NCBI RefSeq assembly: GCF_001425305.1
Contig: NZ_LMEE01000002.1
Location: 189,284-253,283 of the forward strand
Length of the DNA: 64,000 nucleotides
Reading direction: 5' to 3'
Origin: Phenylobacterium sp. Root1290
GTDB lineage: Bacteria > Pseudomonadota > Alphaproteobacteria > Caulobacterales > Caulobacteraceae
The notes below the pieces were generated by a model that was given only the letters and a program-made list of their open reading frames with translations, searched no databases and was not told the origin of the DNA. The number at the start of each line of letters is the position of its first letter. Position 1 is the first letter of the stretch. Below are positions 8,380-16,390 of this stretch, piece by piece. Position numbers and translations under genes: made by a program.

Positions 8380-9858
8380 ATGACAGCGCCCCTGTTCAAT
8401 TTGCCGATTACGAACCCGATCGCCGGGTCCACCGCCACAGCGTCCGGCGGTCAGGGCGCGTTGGGCGGGTTCGAGGCGCTGCTCGCCGCGTTCTTTGGCG
8501 CGCCTGCCGACCAGGCGGCTGGCGAAGGCCTGTTCGCCGCTCAGTCCGAGAGCGACGCCAAGGCGGACGGCGACACCAAGCCCGCCGCCGAAGGCGCCGC
8601 CGGCGATCCGACCGCGCTCGCTCCGACCGTCCCCAATGACGCCATGACCCTGGCGGCGATGCTGGCCGCGCCGCAGCAACCGGCGTCGACCGCCGCGCCG
8701 CCGCAGGACGCCGAGGCGCCCGCCCCGTCGGCGGCGCCCAGCGCGCCCTTCATGCCGCAGCTTCAGCAGGCGGCGGCCGACGCCCCGCCCGCCGCGGCGG
8801 CCAAGACCGCTGCGGCCGACCTCCCCGCCGACGCTCCGCTGCAGAACGCCCAACCGGACGCCGGGGCCGAGACGCTCGCCTCCGCCCCGGCCGTCGCCGC
8901 CCAAGCCAAGCCCGCCCCTGCCGAAACCTCCCCCAAGGCCGACGCCAAGCCGGCGCCGACCCCTGCCCAGCACGTCCAGGCCGCTCAGGTTCAGCAGCCC
9001 AAGGCGCCCGCCCTGGTCGCCCCGCCGGAGACTGCAGCCCAGGCTGAACTGGCCCAGGCCGGGGCCGCCGCTGGAGCGGCCCAGGACGAGGCCGCTCCGC
9101 TCGAGCCGCACCAGCCCGCGCGCTCCACCCGCCACGCCGACGGCGCTCGCCGCCGCGGCGGCGAAGCGAACGCGCCGAGCGCCACGGCCCCCGCCAATGA
9201 CGCCGCCCTGCCGACGGCCGTGACCGCCGCGTCCAACGCCGGCGACGCCGGCAAGTCCGCCGCCAGCCTGGAATCCGAGCCGGCGCTGCTCGCGCCCAAG
9301 GAAGCGAAGGCCGAGGCCGCGGCCGCCGACACCCCGGACGCCCAGCCGGCCGCCCCTGCGGCCGCCGCCGCCCAGGCTCATGCTCCGGCCCACGCCGCCC
9401 CGGTGCGCGCGACGTCCGAGACCATCGCCAACCTGACCGCCCAGATCGGCAAGAAGCTGGAAGGCCGGGTCACGAAATTTGACGTTGAGCTGACCCCCGG
9501 GGGCCTCGGTCACGTCAGCATCGCCGTCGAGATCGCCGCCAGCGGCAAGATGACCGCGGCCATGTCCTTCGACTCTCCGCAAGCCGCCGCCGAGGTGCGC
9601 GCCCGCTCCCACGAGCTGCAGCGCGCGCTCGAACAGGCCGGCTTCGACCTGGCCGGCGGCCTGACCTTCGATGTCAACGGCGAGCGTGGCGGCGACGGCC
9701 GCGGCCTTGCCCAGCAACAGCAACAGAACGACGGCGCCTCGCGCGGACGCGCCTTCCAGGCGGTGCTCGGCACCGCCGGTGAAGCCGCCGAGTCCGCCGC
9801 CGTCGCCGCACTTCAATACGCCCGCCGGTCCGAGACCGGCGTCGATATCCGGATCTAG
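8380..9858 (+). CDS. fliK: Flagellar hook-length control protein (FliK-like)
   Basis: FliK measures hook length and switches the flagellar export gate to filament-type substrates. The 492-residue product fits the family: a long low-complexity Ala/Pro-rich N-terminal two thirds (the molecular-ruler region) and a conserved C-terminal domain. That domain spans about residues 350-440, with FDVELTPGGLGHVSIAVEIA and EVRARSHELQRALEQAGFDL. A Q-rich stretch (LAQQQQQ) follows the domain. It is the first gene after the sigma-54-type promoter and lies nine bases before flgD, so fliK-flgD-flgE form an operon. Identity rests on the C-terminal domain and context, since the N-terminal part is not conserved. 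Confidence 0.87.
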   Translation: MTAPLFNLPITNPIAGSTATASGGQGALGGFEALLAAFFGAPADQAAGEGLFAAQSESDAKADGDTKPAAEGAAGDPTALAPTVPNDAMTLAAMLAAPQQPASTAAPPQDAEAPAPSAAPSAPFMPQLQQAAADAPPAAAAKTAAADLPADAPLQNAQPDAGAETLASAPAVAAQAKPAPAETSPKADAKPAPTPAQHVQAAQVQQPKAPALVAPPETAAQAELAQAGAAAGAAQDEAAPLEPHQPARSTRHADGARRRGGEANAPSATAPANDAALPTAVTAASNAGDAGKSAASLESEPALLAPKEAKAEAAAADTPDAQPAAPAAAAAQAHAPAHAAPVRATSETIANLTAQIGKKLEGRVTKFDVELTPGGLGHVSIAVEIAASGKMTAAMSFDSPQAAAEVRARSHELQRALEQAGFDLAGGLTFDVNGERGGDGRGLAQQQQQNDGASRGRAFQAVLGTAGEAAESAAVAALQYARRSETGVDIRI

Positions 9859-9867
9859 GGGGCCTCT

Positions 9868-10611
9868 ATGGCGATCGATCCTACCGCAGCTGCAGGCGCC
9901 CCCGGCGTAGCCGACACCGGGCGCACGCGCCTGGCCGACAGCTACGAGACGTTCATGAACCTCCTGACGGCGCAGATCAAAAACCAGGATCCGCTGTCGC
10001 CGATGGACTCCACGCAGTTCACCCAGCAGCTCGTGCAGATGACGGGCGTGGAGCAGCAGCTGCTGACCAATGACCTGCTGGAAAAGCTGGTCACCAACAC
10101 TGGATCGGGCATCCAGACCTCGGTCAGCCTGCTCGGCCGCGAAGTCCGCGCCGTGCACAACGAAGCCAAGCTCACCGCCGGCAAGGCCGACTGGTCCTAC
10201 AAGCTGGACCGCGAAGCCACCGACGTCACCATCGAGGTCGTCAACAGCCTCGGCAAGGTCGTGCAGGTCGAAAAGACCAGCGGCGATGACTTGAAAGCCG
10301 GCGACCACACCTACTCCTGGAACGGCAAGGACCGCACCGGCGCCCAGCTGCCGAACGGCGAAACCTACACCCTCCGCATCACCGCCAAGGACTCTGCAGG
10401 CGCCACCGTCGGCGTCACCAACTTCATCAAGGGCGTCGTGACCGGCGTCGAGCAGGGCAGCGGCAAGACCTTCATCACCGTCAACGGCGTTCAGATCGGC
10501 TGGGAGAAAGTCACTTCCATCGCCGAGGTGCCGAAGACGGCCTCCACCGACACTCCCGACCCCGACAACCAGGACGACGACGAAGACACGACGTCCCAGC
10601 AGGCCGTCTGA
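9868..10611 (+). CDS. flgD: Flagellar hook assembly capping protein FlgD
   Basis: FlgD caps the growing hook and guides polymerisation of FlgE subunits. The 247-residue protein opens with the conserved FlgD N-terminal region: YETFMNLLTAQIKNQDPLSP then MDSTQFTQQLVQMTGVEQQ. Next come the Tudor/FnIII-like hook-cap domain (about residues 90-200, including HTYSWNGKDRTGAQLPNGETY) and an acidic tail rich in Asp. It has no signal peptide, consistent with type III export. It sits between the fliK-like gene and flgE on the same strand. The order hook-length control, cap, hook is usual in Caulobacter. Confidence 0.95.
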   Translation: MAIDPTAAAGAPGVADTGRTRLADSYETFMNLLTAQIKNQDPLSPMDSTQFTQQLVQMTGVEQQLLTNDLLEKLVTNTGSGIQTSVSLLGREVRAVHNEAKLTAGKADWSYKLDREATDVTIEVVNSLGKVVQVEKTSGDDLKAGDHTYSWNGKDRTGAQLPNGETYTLRITAKDSAGATVGVTNFIKGVVTGVEQGSGKTFITVNGVQIGWEKVTSIAEVPKTASTDTPDPDNQDDDEDTTSQQAV

Positions 10612-10653
10612 CGGCGCCTGATCCCAGCATTCGTTTAGAAAGGTAGACACCCC

Positions 10654-12039
10654 ATGAGCATCAACAGCGCCATGCTCTCCGGCGTTTCCGGGCTGATCTC
10701 CAACTCCTCGGCCCTGGCGGCGATCTCCGACAACATCGCGAACGTCAACACCACCGCCTACAAGCGCAACCAGGTGAACTTCGCCAACGTGGTCACCGCG
10801 CAGGCCGTTAAAGGCCGCTACTCGGCCGGCGGCGTGCAGGCTGTCACCCGCCAGTTCATCAGCCAGCAAGGCCTGATCCAGAGCGCCACCTCGCCGACCG
10901 ACCTCGGCATCTCGGGCGATGGCTTCTTCGTCGTGGCGACCAAGGGCGGCACGCTGACCGCGAACGATGAGCGCGTCTTCACCCGCTCGGGCTCGTTCAG
11001 CGTCGACGCCGACGGCTACCTCGTGAACGACGCCAAGCTGTACCTGCAGGGCTGGCCGGTCGCCGATGACGGGACGTTCAACACGAACCCGTCTGACCTG
11101 AACATGATGCAGTCGATCAACGTGAAAAACCTCGGCGCGGCGGTGCGCGCCACGGACAACATCGTGGTCAACGCCAACCTCAACAAGACCCTGACCGCCG
11201 ACGCCGCGAAGAACACGACCTATACGACGCTCGGCGCGGGCGCGATGGCCAACTGGGCCGTCAACCAGGACCCGGCCACCGGCGTCCAGCCCGACTTCAC
11301 CTTCGAGATGAACGTCATCGACTCCGTGGGCGCCACCCACAAGGTCGCCGTGGCCTTCATCAAGGACAACACCACGCCGAACCTCTGGAAGGCGGAAATG
11401 TACGCCGTTCCGGCGACCGACGTTAACGCCCCCAACGGTCTCATCGCCTCTGGCAACGTCGCCTTCACCGCCGATGGCCAGTTGGACCTCGCCGCGGCTG
11501 GCACCACCCTGTTCGGTCCGACCGCCACACTGAACCTCGGCGCCTCGGGCAGCGCGGCGACGCCGCGCTGGGCCGACAACCTCGGCATCGAGGGCTCCGA
11601 CATCGCCCTGGATTGGAGCAAGGTCACCCAGTACGCCTCGCCTTCGACCTTGAACTCGGCCAACTCCGACGGCGCCAACGTCGGCAACGTGGTCGGTGTG
11701 GAAGTCAGCGAGGACGGCGTTGTTTCGGCGATCTTCGACAACTCTGAAGTTCGCCAGATTGCGAAGATCGGCTTGGCCAGTTTCGCAAATCCTGACGGCC
11801 TGGCGGCGGTCAGCGGCAATGCCTATCGCGCGACGATCCCTTCGGGTGAGTTCGTGATCAAGCAGCCGGGCATCGGCGGTGCGGGCGAAATCGCCGCCGG
11901 CACGCTTGAAGCCTCCACAGTCGACCTCTCCGCCGAGTTCACCGGATTGATCACCACGCAGAAAGCCTATTCAGCATCTTCGAAGATCATCACGACTGCA
12001 GACCAGATGCTTGAGGAGTTGATCAATATTAAGAGGTAA
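10654..12039 (+). CDS. flgE: Flagellar hook protein FlgE
   Basis: FlgE polymerises into the flexible hook joining basal body and filament. The 461-residue product has the rod/hook N-terminus (AISDNIANVNTTAYKRNQ), internal hook domains, and the C-terminal flg_bbr_C helix LITTQKAYSASSKIITTADQ ending EELINIKR. It is shorter than the roughly 590-residue Caulobacter crescentus hook protein but within the family range. The gene is preceded by AAAGG and follows flgD by 42 bases. Just past the stop is a 16-bp palindrome (12048-12063) that may stop transcription weakly or act in control of the next gene, sciP. Confidence 0.95.
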   Translation: MSINSAMLSGVSGLISNSSALAAISDNIANVNTTAYKRNQVNFANVVTAQAVKGRYSAGGVQAVTRQFISQQGLIQSATSPTDLGISGDGFFVVATKGGTLTANDERVFTRSGSFSVDADGYLVNDAKLYLQGWPVADDGTFNTNPSDLNMMQSINVKNLGAAVRATDNIVVNANLNKTLTADAAKNTTYTTLGAGAMANWAVNQDPATGVQPDFTFEMNVIDSVGATHKVAVAFIKDNTTPNLWKAEMYAVPATDVNAPNGLIASGNVAFTADGQLDLAAAGTTLFGPTATLNLGASGSAATPRWADNLGIEGSDIALDWSKVTQYASPSTLNSANSDGANVGNVVGVEVSEDGVVSAIFDNSEVRQIAKIGLASFANPDGLAAVSGNAYRATIPSGEFVIKQPGIGGAGEIAAGTLEASTVDLSAEFTGLITTQKAYSASSKIITTADQMLEELINIKR

Positions 12040-12047
12040 TGCTTGGC

Positions 12048-12063
12048 GTTAAGCACTCTTAAC
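12048..12063. promoter_or_regulatory. TTAA-containing palindrome in the flgE-sciP interval, possible CtrA site
   Basis: GTTAAG-CACT-CTTAAC is a perfect 6+6 inverted repeat that contains two TTAA half-sites six bases apart, the second as TTAAC. The CtrA consensus is TTAA-N7-TTAAC, so this is one base short in spacing. It lies about 143 bases before sciP and 9 bases past the flgE stop. It could be a CtrA site, a weak terminator, or both. Finding it before a CtrA-circuit gene makes the regulatory reading attractive, but it is inference. Confidence 0.4.
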
Positions 12064-12104
12064 ATTGTCTAACAACTTACACTGTACCAAAAATGGACAA
12101 CGCC

Positions 12105-12140
12105 GAATCATGAATAAGGATTTGTTTACTATCGTGATTC
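12105..12140. promoter_or_regulatory. Pair of GANTC (CcrM-type) methylation sites before sciP
   Basis: GAATC at 12105-12109 and GATTC at 12136-12140 lie 31 bases apart in the 166-base flgE-sciP interval. GANTC is the target of the cell-cycle methyltransferase CcrM in Caulobacterales, where hemimethylation of promoters times some cell-cycle genes. Two sites in so short an interval is suggestive, not significant in itself. Confidence 0.4.
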
Positions 12141-12205
12141 ACCGGCTGTTATGGCCCACCGGCTACGTTCTGCGTGAACAGTGATGGTCGGAAAGGCGTA
12201 AAGCC

Positions 12206-12493
12206 ATGTTGCAACAACAGCAGACGCGCACGAACAGCCGCGGCGAGGCGTACGTGATCGGCCCGACGGGCGCGCCTCTGACGCTGAGGGACCTGCCGCC
12301 GGTCGATACCGGCCGCTGGGTGATCCGCCGCAAGGCCGAGGTCGTCGCCGCCGTGCGCGGTGGACTGCTGACGCTGGACGAGGCGTGCGAACGCTACTCG
12401 CTGACCAACGAGGAATTCCTCGCTTGGCAGAAGTCGATCGACCGCCATGGCCTCGCCGGTCTGCGCACCACCCGTCTGCAGCAGTACCGCTGA
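12206..12493 (+). CDS. sciP: CtrA inhibitor SciP (DUF1153 family)
   Basis: SciP is a small helix-turn-helix protein that binds the master cell-cycle regulator CtrA (and DNA) and blocks its activation of target promoters in swarmer cells. The 95-residue product carries the highly conserved DUF1153 core: YVIGPTGAPLTLRDLPP, RWVIRRKAEVVAAVRGGLL, then YSLTNEEFLAWQKSIDRHGL and the terminal LRTTRLQQYR. The location directly after flgE is the same as in Caulobacter crescentus. The N-terminal ten residues (MLQQQQTRTN) are variable. The upstream interval carries a TTAA palindrome and two GANTC sites. A strong double hairpin follows the gene. Confidence 0.95.
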   Translation: MLQQQQTRTNSRGEAYVIGPTGAPLTLRDLPPVDTGRWVIRRKAEVVAAVRGGLLTLDEACERYSLTNEEFLAWQKSIDRHGLAGLRTTRLQQYR

Positions 12494-12560
12494 TCCCGAG
12501 ACCCCTCCGGGATCAGCGAACCGCGGCCGCGCTCCGAAAGGGCGCGGCCGCTTTCGTTTT
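12491..12560. terminator. Double hairpin terminator between sciP and the convergent nuclease gene
   Basis: The first hairpin is TGATCCCG...CGGGATCA (12491-12515) and begins at the sciP stop codon. The second is GCGGCCGCGC...GCGCGGCCGC (12523-12551), followed by TTTCGTTTT. The T-rich tail faces the plus strand, so this is a strong intrinsic terminator for sciP. It also closes the convergent gene that ends at 12560. Confidence 0.88.
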
Positions 12561-12949
12561 CAGCGCTGGTAGGCGGCGCCCAGCAGGTTGACGTCCGACA
12601 GCTTGCGGACCGTCACCACGATCTGCTCGCGCTCCCCGGCCCGCCGCTCCACCAGCAGCCGCGCCACCTGGGCGTCGTCGTGAAAGGTGTAGCCCTTGAT
12701 CGCGTCGAGGATCGCCTTGGCCAGGTTGTCGAGGTCGATCCAGGGGGGATCGCCGACATACTCCATGACGATGTCGACCGAGAACTCGCCCCAGCTGGGA
12801 CGCGAACCGCGCCAGGCCTTGCGGAAGAACTCATAGACCAGCGGCTTGTAGTACTTCGCCTGGGTGGTCAGGCCGTCGACCACCACCTCCACGACGCCTT
12901 CGGCCTCGCGCGCGCGTACCTTCCCGTGGGATATCCAATCGCCGTCCAT
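12560..12949 (-). CDS. RusA-family Holliday-junction endonuclease-like protein
   Basis: RusA enzymes are small dimeric resolvases that cut Holliday junctions with three Asp residues and a Lys. This 129-residue protein has the signature region WIDLDNLAKAILDAIKGYTF followed by HDDAQVARL. This keeps the D-x-D-N-x-x-K pattern and the second DD of the active site. Most RusA genes sit in prophages, but here no phage gene is near and the locus lies between sciP and fumC. The protein is therefore probably a resident chromosomal member, perhaps with a repair role. The N-terminal 50 residues are less conserved. Resolvase activity is inferred from the motif only. Confidence 0.85.
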   Translation of the reverse strand: MDGDWISHGKVRAREAEGVVEVVVDGLTTQAKYYKPLVYEFFRKAWRGSRPSWGEFSVDIVMEYVGDPPWIDLDNLAKAILDAIKGYTFHDDAQVARLLVERRAGEREQIVVTVRKLSDVNLLGAAYQR

Positions 12950-13033
12950 GCCCCTCCTTAGGGCCTGCGCGCCTTGCAGTCTCGCGCGCGTTCGCTAAAC
13001 CGGCGCTGCGAACTCACCGGAGCTGAAGACACC

Positions 13034-14425
13034 ATGACCGCGACCCGCACCGAGACCGACACCTTCGGACCCATCGAGGTCGCGACCAACGTCTATTGGG
13101 GCGCGCAGTCGCAGCGTTCGATCGGCAACTTCAAGATCGGCTGGGAAAAGCAGCCCAAGCCGGTGATCCGGGCCCTGGGCATCGTCAAGCGCGCCGCCGC
13201 CGAAGCCAACATGGAGCTCGGCAAGCTCGACCCGAAGATTGGCGCGGCCATCGTCGCCGCCGCCCAGGAAGTCATCGACGGCAAGCTGGACGACCACTTC
13301 CCGCTGGTGGTCTGGCAGACCGGCTCGGGCACCCAGTCGAACATGAACGCCAATGAGGTGATCTCGAACCGCGCCATCGAGATGCTGGGCGGTGTCATGG
13401 GCTCCAAGAGCCCGGTGCACCCGAACGACCACGTCAACATGAGCCAGTCGTCCAACGACACCTATCCGACGGCGATGCACATCGCCTGCGCCGAGCAGGT
13501 GGCCAAGGAGCTGATGCCGGCGCTGGAGCACCTGCACGCGGCCCTGAAGGTCAAGGTCAAGGCCTTCGACCACATCATCAAGATCGGCCGCACCCATACC
13601 CAGGACGCCACGCCCCTGACCCTCGGCCAGGAGTTTTCCGGCTATTCGCAACAGGTCGCCAATGGCGTGCGCCGGATCAAGGACACCCTCGCCGGCCTCT
13701 ATGAACTGGCCCAGGGCGGCACCGCCGTCGGCACCGGGCTCAACGCGCCGGTCGGCTTCGCCGAACTGGTCGCCCAGAAGATCGCCGACATCACCCGCCT
13801 GCCGTTCGTGACCGCCCCGAACAAGTTCGAGGCCCTGGCCGCCCACGACGCCATGGTCTTCAGCCACGGCGCGATCAACACCATGGCCGGCTCGCTGTTC
13901 AAGATCGCCAACGACATCCGCTTCCTGGGCTCGGGGCCCCGTTCGGGCCTGGGCGAACTGGCCCTGCCGGAGAACGAGCCGGGCTCCTCGATCATGCCGG
14001 GCAAGGTCAACCCGACCCAGTGCGAGGCCCTGACCATGGTCTGCACCCAGGTGTTCGGGAACAACGCCACGCTCACCTTCGCCGGCGCTTCGGGCCATTT
14101 CGAGCTGAACGTCTTCAACCCGGTGATGGCCTACAACTTCCTGCAGTCGTGCCGCCTGCTGGCCGACGCCTCGATCTCGTTCACCGACAACTGCGTCGTC
14201 GGCATCGAGGCCCGCGAGGACAACATCAGGGCCGCGCTCGAACGCTCGCTGATGCTGGTCACCGCCCTGAACGGCAAGATCGGCTACGACAACGCCGCCA
14301 AGATCGCCAAGACGGCGCACAAGAACGGCACCACCCTGCGCGAGGAGGCCGTCGGCGGCGGCTACGTGACGAACGAAGAGTTCGACGCCCTGGTGCGTCC
14401 GGAAAAGATGATCAGCCCCGGCTGA
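13034..14425 (+). CDS. fumC: Class II fumarate hydratase
   Basis: FumC interconverts fumarate and malate in the TCA cycle without an iron-sulfur cluster. The 463-residue protein has the class II signature [13 protein letters not shown], the region [19 protein letters not shown], the [20 protein letters not shown] substrate loop and the [16 protein letters not shown] segment. I chose the ATG at 13034; the frame is open 20 codons further up, but the family starts close to [12 protein letters not shown] perfect 11-bp inverted repeat overlaps the stop codon and a strong bidirectional terminator follows. Confidence 0.97.
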   Translation: MTATRTETDTFGPIEVATNVYWGAQSQRSIGNFKIGWEKQPKPVIRALGIVKRAAAEANMELGKLDPKIGAAIVAAAQEVIDGKLDDHFPLVVWQTGSGTQSNMNANEVISNRAIEMLGGVMGSKSPVHPNDHVNMSQSSNDTYPTAMHIACAEQVAKELMPALEHLHAALKVKVKAFDHIIKIGRTHTQDATPLTLGQEFSGYSQQVANGVRRIKDTLAGLYELAQGGTAVGTGLNAPVGFAELVAQKIADITRLPFVTAPNKFEALAAHDAMVFSHGAINTMAGSLFKIANDIRFLGSGPRSGLGELALPENEPGSSIMPGKVNPTQCEALTMVCTQVFGNNATLTFAGASGHFELNVFNPVMAYNFLQSCRLLADASISFTDNCVVGIEAREDNIRAALERSLMLVTALNGKIGYDNAAKIAKTAHKNGTTLREEAVGGGYVTNEEFDALVRPEKMISPG

Positions 14426-14430
14426 TCATC
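14407..14430. repeat. Perfect inverted repeat overlapping the fumC stop codon
   Basis: GATGATCAGCC and GGCTGATCATC are exact reverse complements separated by two C residues. The right arm contains the fumC stop TGA (14423-14425). A canonical terminator follows only 14 bases later, so this first hairpin is not needed to end transcription. It may shield the mRNA 3' end from exonucleases or affect termination of translation. Confidence 0.7.
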
Positions 14431-14443
14431 GCCCCATCAACGG

Positions 14444-14473
14444 AAAAAGGCCGCCCGAGGGCGGCCTTTTTTT
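14444..14473. terminator. Bidirectional intrinsic terminator between fumC and the polyprenyl synthase gene
   Basis: AAAAAGGCCGCCC-GA-GGGCGGCCTTTTTTT has a GC stem flanked by A and T tracts, so it can terminate on both strands. The two genes are convergent and end at 14425 and 14494. Confidence 0.93.
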
Positions 14474-14493
14474 GTAGCTCGGCGGCGGGAAGC

Positions 14494-15510
14494 CTATGCC
14501 TTCCGCTGAACCGCGAAGTCGGCCAGGTCTTCCAGGGCCGGACGCCAGCTGTTGCTCGTCGCGAAATCGACCAGCTGAACCTTGGCGGCGGCGGCGTAGT
14601 CTGCAGCCAGGGCCAGCGTCGCCCCGTCCGCGCCCGTGGAGGCGACCAGTCCGCGGGCCCGCTCGAAATCCTCGTCGGTCTGTTCGCGACGGCCGACCGT
14701 CCGGTCCCAGAACGGCTTCTCGGCGGCGCCGGTGCGCGCGATCGCCAGCAGCAGCGGCAGCGTCGCCTTGCCTTCGCGGAAGTCGTCGCCTGCGTTCTTG
14801 CCCAGGGTCGCGCTGTCGCCGCTGTAGTCGAGGGCGTCATCGACCAGTTGAAAGGCCAGGCCCAGGTCCTGCCCGAACTTTCGCAGCGCCTCGCGGCGCT
14901 CGGGGCTGGCGCCGGCCGACACCGCACCAGCCTCGGCGGCGGCGGCGAACAGTTCGGCGGTCTTGGCCTTTATGATCTCCAGGTAGAGATCCTGCGACAA
15001 ATTCAGGTCGTGGGCGCGGGTCAGTTGCAGCACTTCGCCCTCGGCGATCACGCGGCTGGCGCGGGCCAGGATCTCCAGCGCCTGCATGGAGCCGGCCTCG
15101 ACCATCAGCTCGAACGCGCGGGCGAACAGGAAATCGCCCACCAGCACGCTGGCCGGCGCGCCCCAGATCAGGTGCGCGGCGACCTTGCCGCGGCGCAGCT
15201 GCGAGGAATCGACCACGTCGTCGTGCAGCAGGGTCGCGGTGTGGATGAACTCGACCGCCGCCGCCAGTTTCAGGCAGGCGTCGTCCTGCGCGCCGGCCAC
15301 GCGGGCTGCGGCGATCGTCAGCAGCGGGCGCAGGCGCTTGGCCGACCCGCCGATCAGATGCTCGGCCAGGGCCGGTATCACCGAAACGGGACTTTGCATG
15401 CGGTCGCGGATCAGGGCGTCGACCTTGGCCATGTCGGGCTTCGCGAGCTCCAGGAGCCCGTCGATCGAGACGGGTTTTTCGCGGGCGATCGCGGCGCTGG
15501 CGGCGTCCAA
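14494..15510 (-). CDS. Long-chain trans-polyprenyl diphosphate synthase (octa/decaprenyl type)
   Basis: This enzyme extends farnesyl diphosphate with isopentenyl diphosphate to make the side chain of ubiquinone. The 338-residue protein has both aspartate-rich motifs: LLHDDVVDSSQLRRGK (first, about residues 93-108) and AFQLVDDALDYSGD (second, about residue 220). KRLRPLLTIAAARVAG binds the diphosphate. Small residues just before the first motif and the total length fit the long-chain class rather than farnesyl synthase. Alphaproteobacteria usually make Q-10, so decaprenyl is the likely product, but sequence alone does not fix the length. It is convergent with fumC and divergent from the methyltransferase gene at 15626. 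Confidence 0.92.
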   Translation of the reverse strand: MDAASAAIAREKPVSIDGLLELAKPDMAKVDALIRDRMQSPVSVIPALAEHLIGGSAKRLRPLLTIAAARVAGAQDDACLKLAAAVEFIHTATLLHDDVVDSSQLRRGKVAAHLIWGAPASVLVGDFLFARAFELMVEAGSMQALEILARASRVIAEGEVLQLTRAHDLNLSQDLYLEIIKAKTAELFAAAAEAGAVSAGASPERREALRKFGQDLGLAFQLVDDALDYSGDSATLGKNAGDDFREGKATLPLLLAIARTGAAEKPFWDRTVGRREQTDEDFERARGLVASTGADGATLALAADYAAAAKVQLVDFATSNSWRPALEDLADFAVQRKA

Positions 15511-15625
15511 AATACCGTAACTCCAAGGCTTTCAACGTCGGCTTGAAAGGGGGCCGGCGTTTGCGGGCGACAATGGTCACGGGATAGACCAGGGTCAAGG
15601 CGGGCTTAGCCGTCTCCGAGCGCAA

Positions 15626-16390
15626 ATGGAACCAGTGTCAGACCTGACAGACGCCGCAATTTCAGAGGACCGGCTGCTCGGCGGGCGAGTTCTGCTACGC
15701 CAGGGTGTGCGCGGCTATCGTGCAGGCATGGATGCGGCCCTGCTGGCCGCCGCCTGCGACGCCGGTGACGGCGCGCGCGTGCTGGAAGCCGGCTGCGGCG
15801 CGGGGGGCGCCCTGCTCACGGCTGCGGTCCGCCGGCCGGGCGCACGTTTCGTCGGCGTCGAGCGCGACGGAGCCGCCGCGGGCCTCGCCCGGCAGAACGC
15901 CGAGGCGAATGGGCTGGCGGCCCGCGTCGAGATTGTGGAGGGTGACGTCGCCCTGCCCTTCAAACGCCTCGAGCTGCAGCCGTTCGACCAGGCGATGGCC
16001 AACCCGCCATTCTTCGATGATCCCACCGCCCTGCGTGCGCCGACGCCGGAGAAGCTCGGCGCCTGGATGGCCGACGGCGGCCTGGCGGCCTGGAGCGCGT
16101 TCCTGCTGAAGGCCGTGCGCGAGGGCGGCGCGATCACCATGATTCACCGCGCCGACCGCCTGGCGGACATCTTGGCGCTGCTGTCGCCCAAGGCTGGATC
16201 GTTCCAGATCAGGCCGATCCACTCACACGCGGACGCTCCCGCCAAGCGCGTGCTGGTCCGCGCCATCAAGACCGGCAAGGCCCCGCTGCAGCTGCTGCCG
16301 GCGCTGGTCCTGCACCCCCGCGAAGGCGCCAAGCATACCGACGAGGCCGAGGCGATCCTGCGCGGCGAGGCGGCGCTGGGCTGGGCCTAG
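15626..16390 (+). CDS. Class I methyltransferase, TrmN6-like (tRNA1(Val) adenine-N6 type)
   Basis: This 254-residue SAM-dependent methyltransferase has the motif I VLEAGCGAGGALLTAAV, an acidic post-I FVGVERDG and the amino-methyltransferase motif QAMANPPFFDDP. The NPPF tetrad is typical of enzymes methylating exocyclic nitrogen of adenine or glutamine. The N-terminal GGRVLLRQGVRGYRAGMDA is the hallmark of the TrmN6/YfiC group acting on A37 of tRNA-Val. It is divergent from the polyprenyl synthase gene. Its stop is interlocked with that of the convergent thioesterase gene. The tRNA target is by family inference. Confidence 0.87.
   Translation: MEPVSDLTDAAISEDRLLGGRVLLRQGVRGYRAGMDAALLAAACDAGDGARVLEAGCGAGGALLTAAVRRPGARFVGVERDGAAAGLARQNAEANGLAARVEIVEGDVALPFKRLELQPFDQAMANPPFFDDPTALRAPTPEKLGAWMADGGLAAWSAFLLKAVREGGAITMIHRADRLADILALLSPKAGSFQIRPIHSHADAPAKRVLVRAIKTGKAPLQLLPALVLHPREGAKHTDEAEAILRGEAALGWA

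Noticed and set aside
8368-11340. Long open minus-strand frame opposite fliK, flgD and flgE.
   Set aside because: It is antisense to certain flagellar genes, Gly/Arg-rich, and has no recognisable motif.
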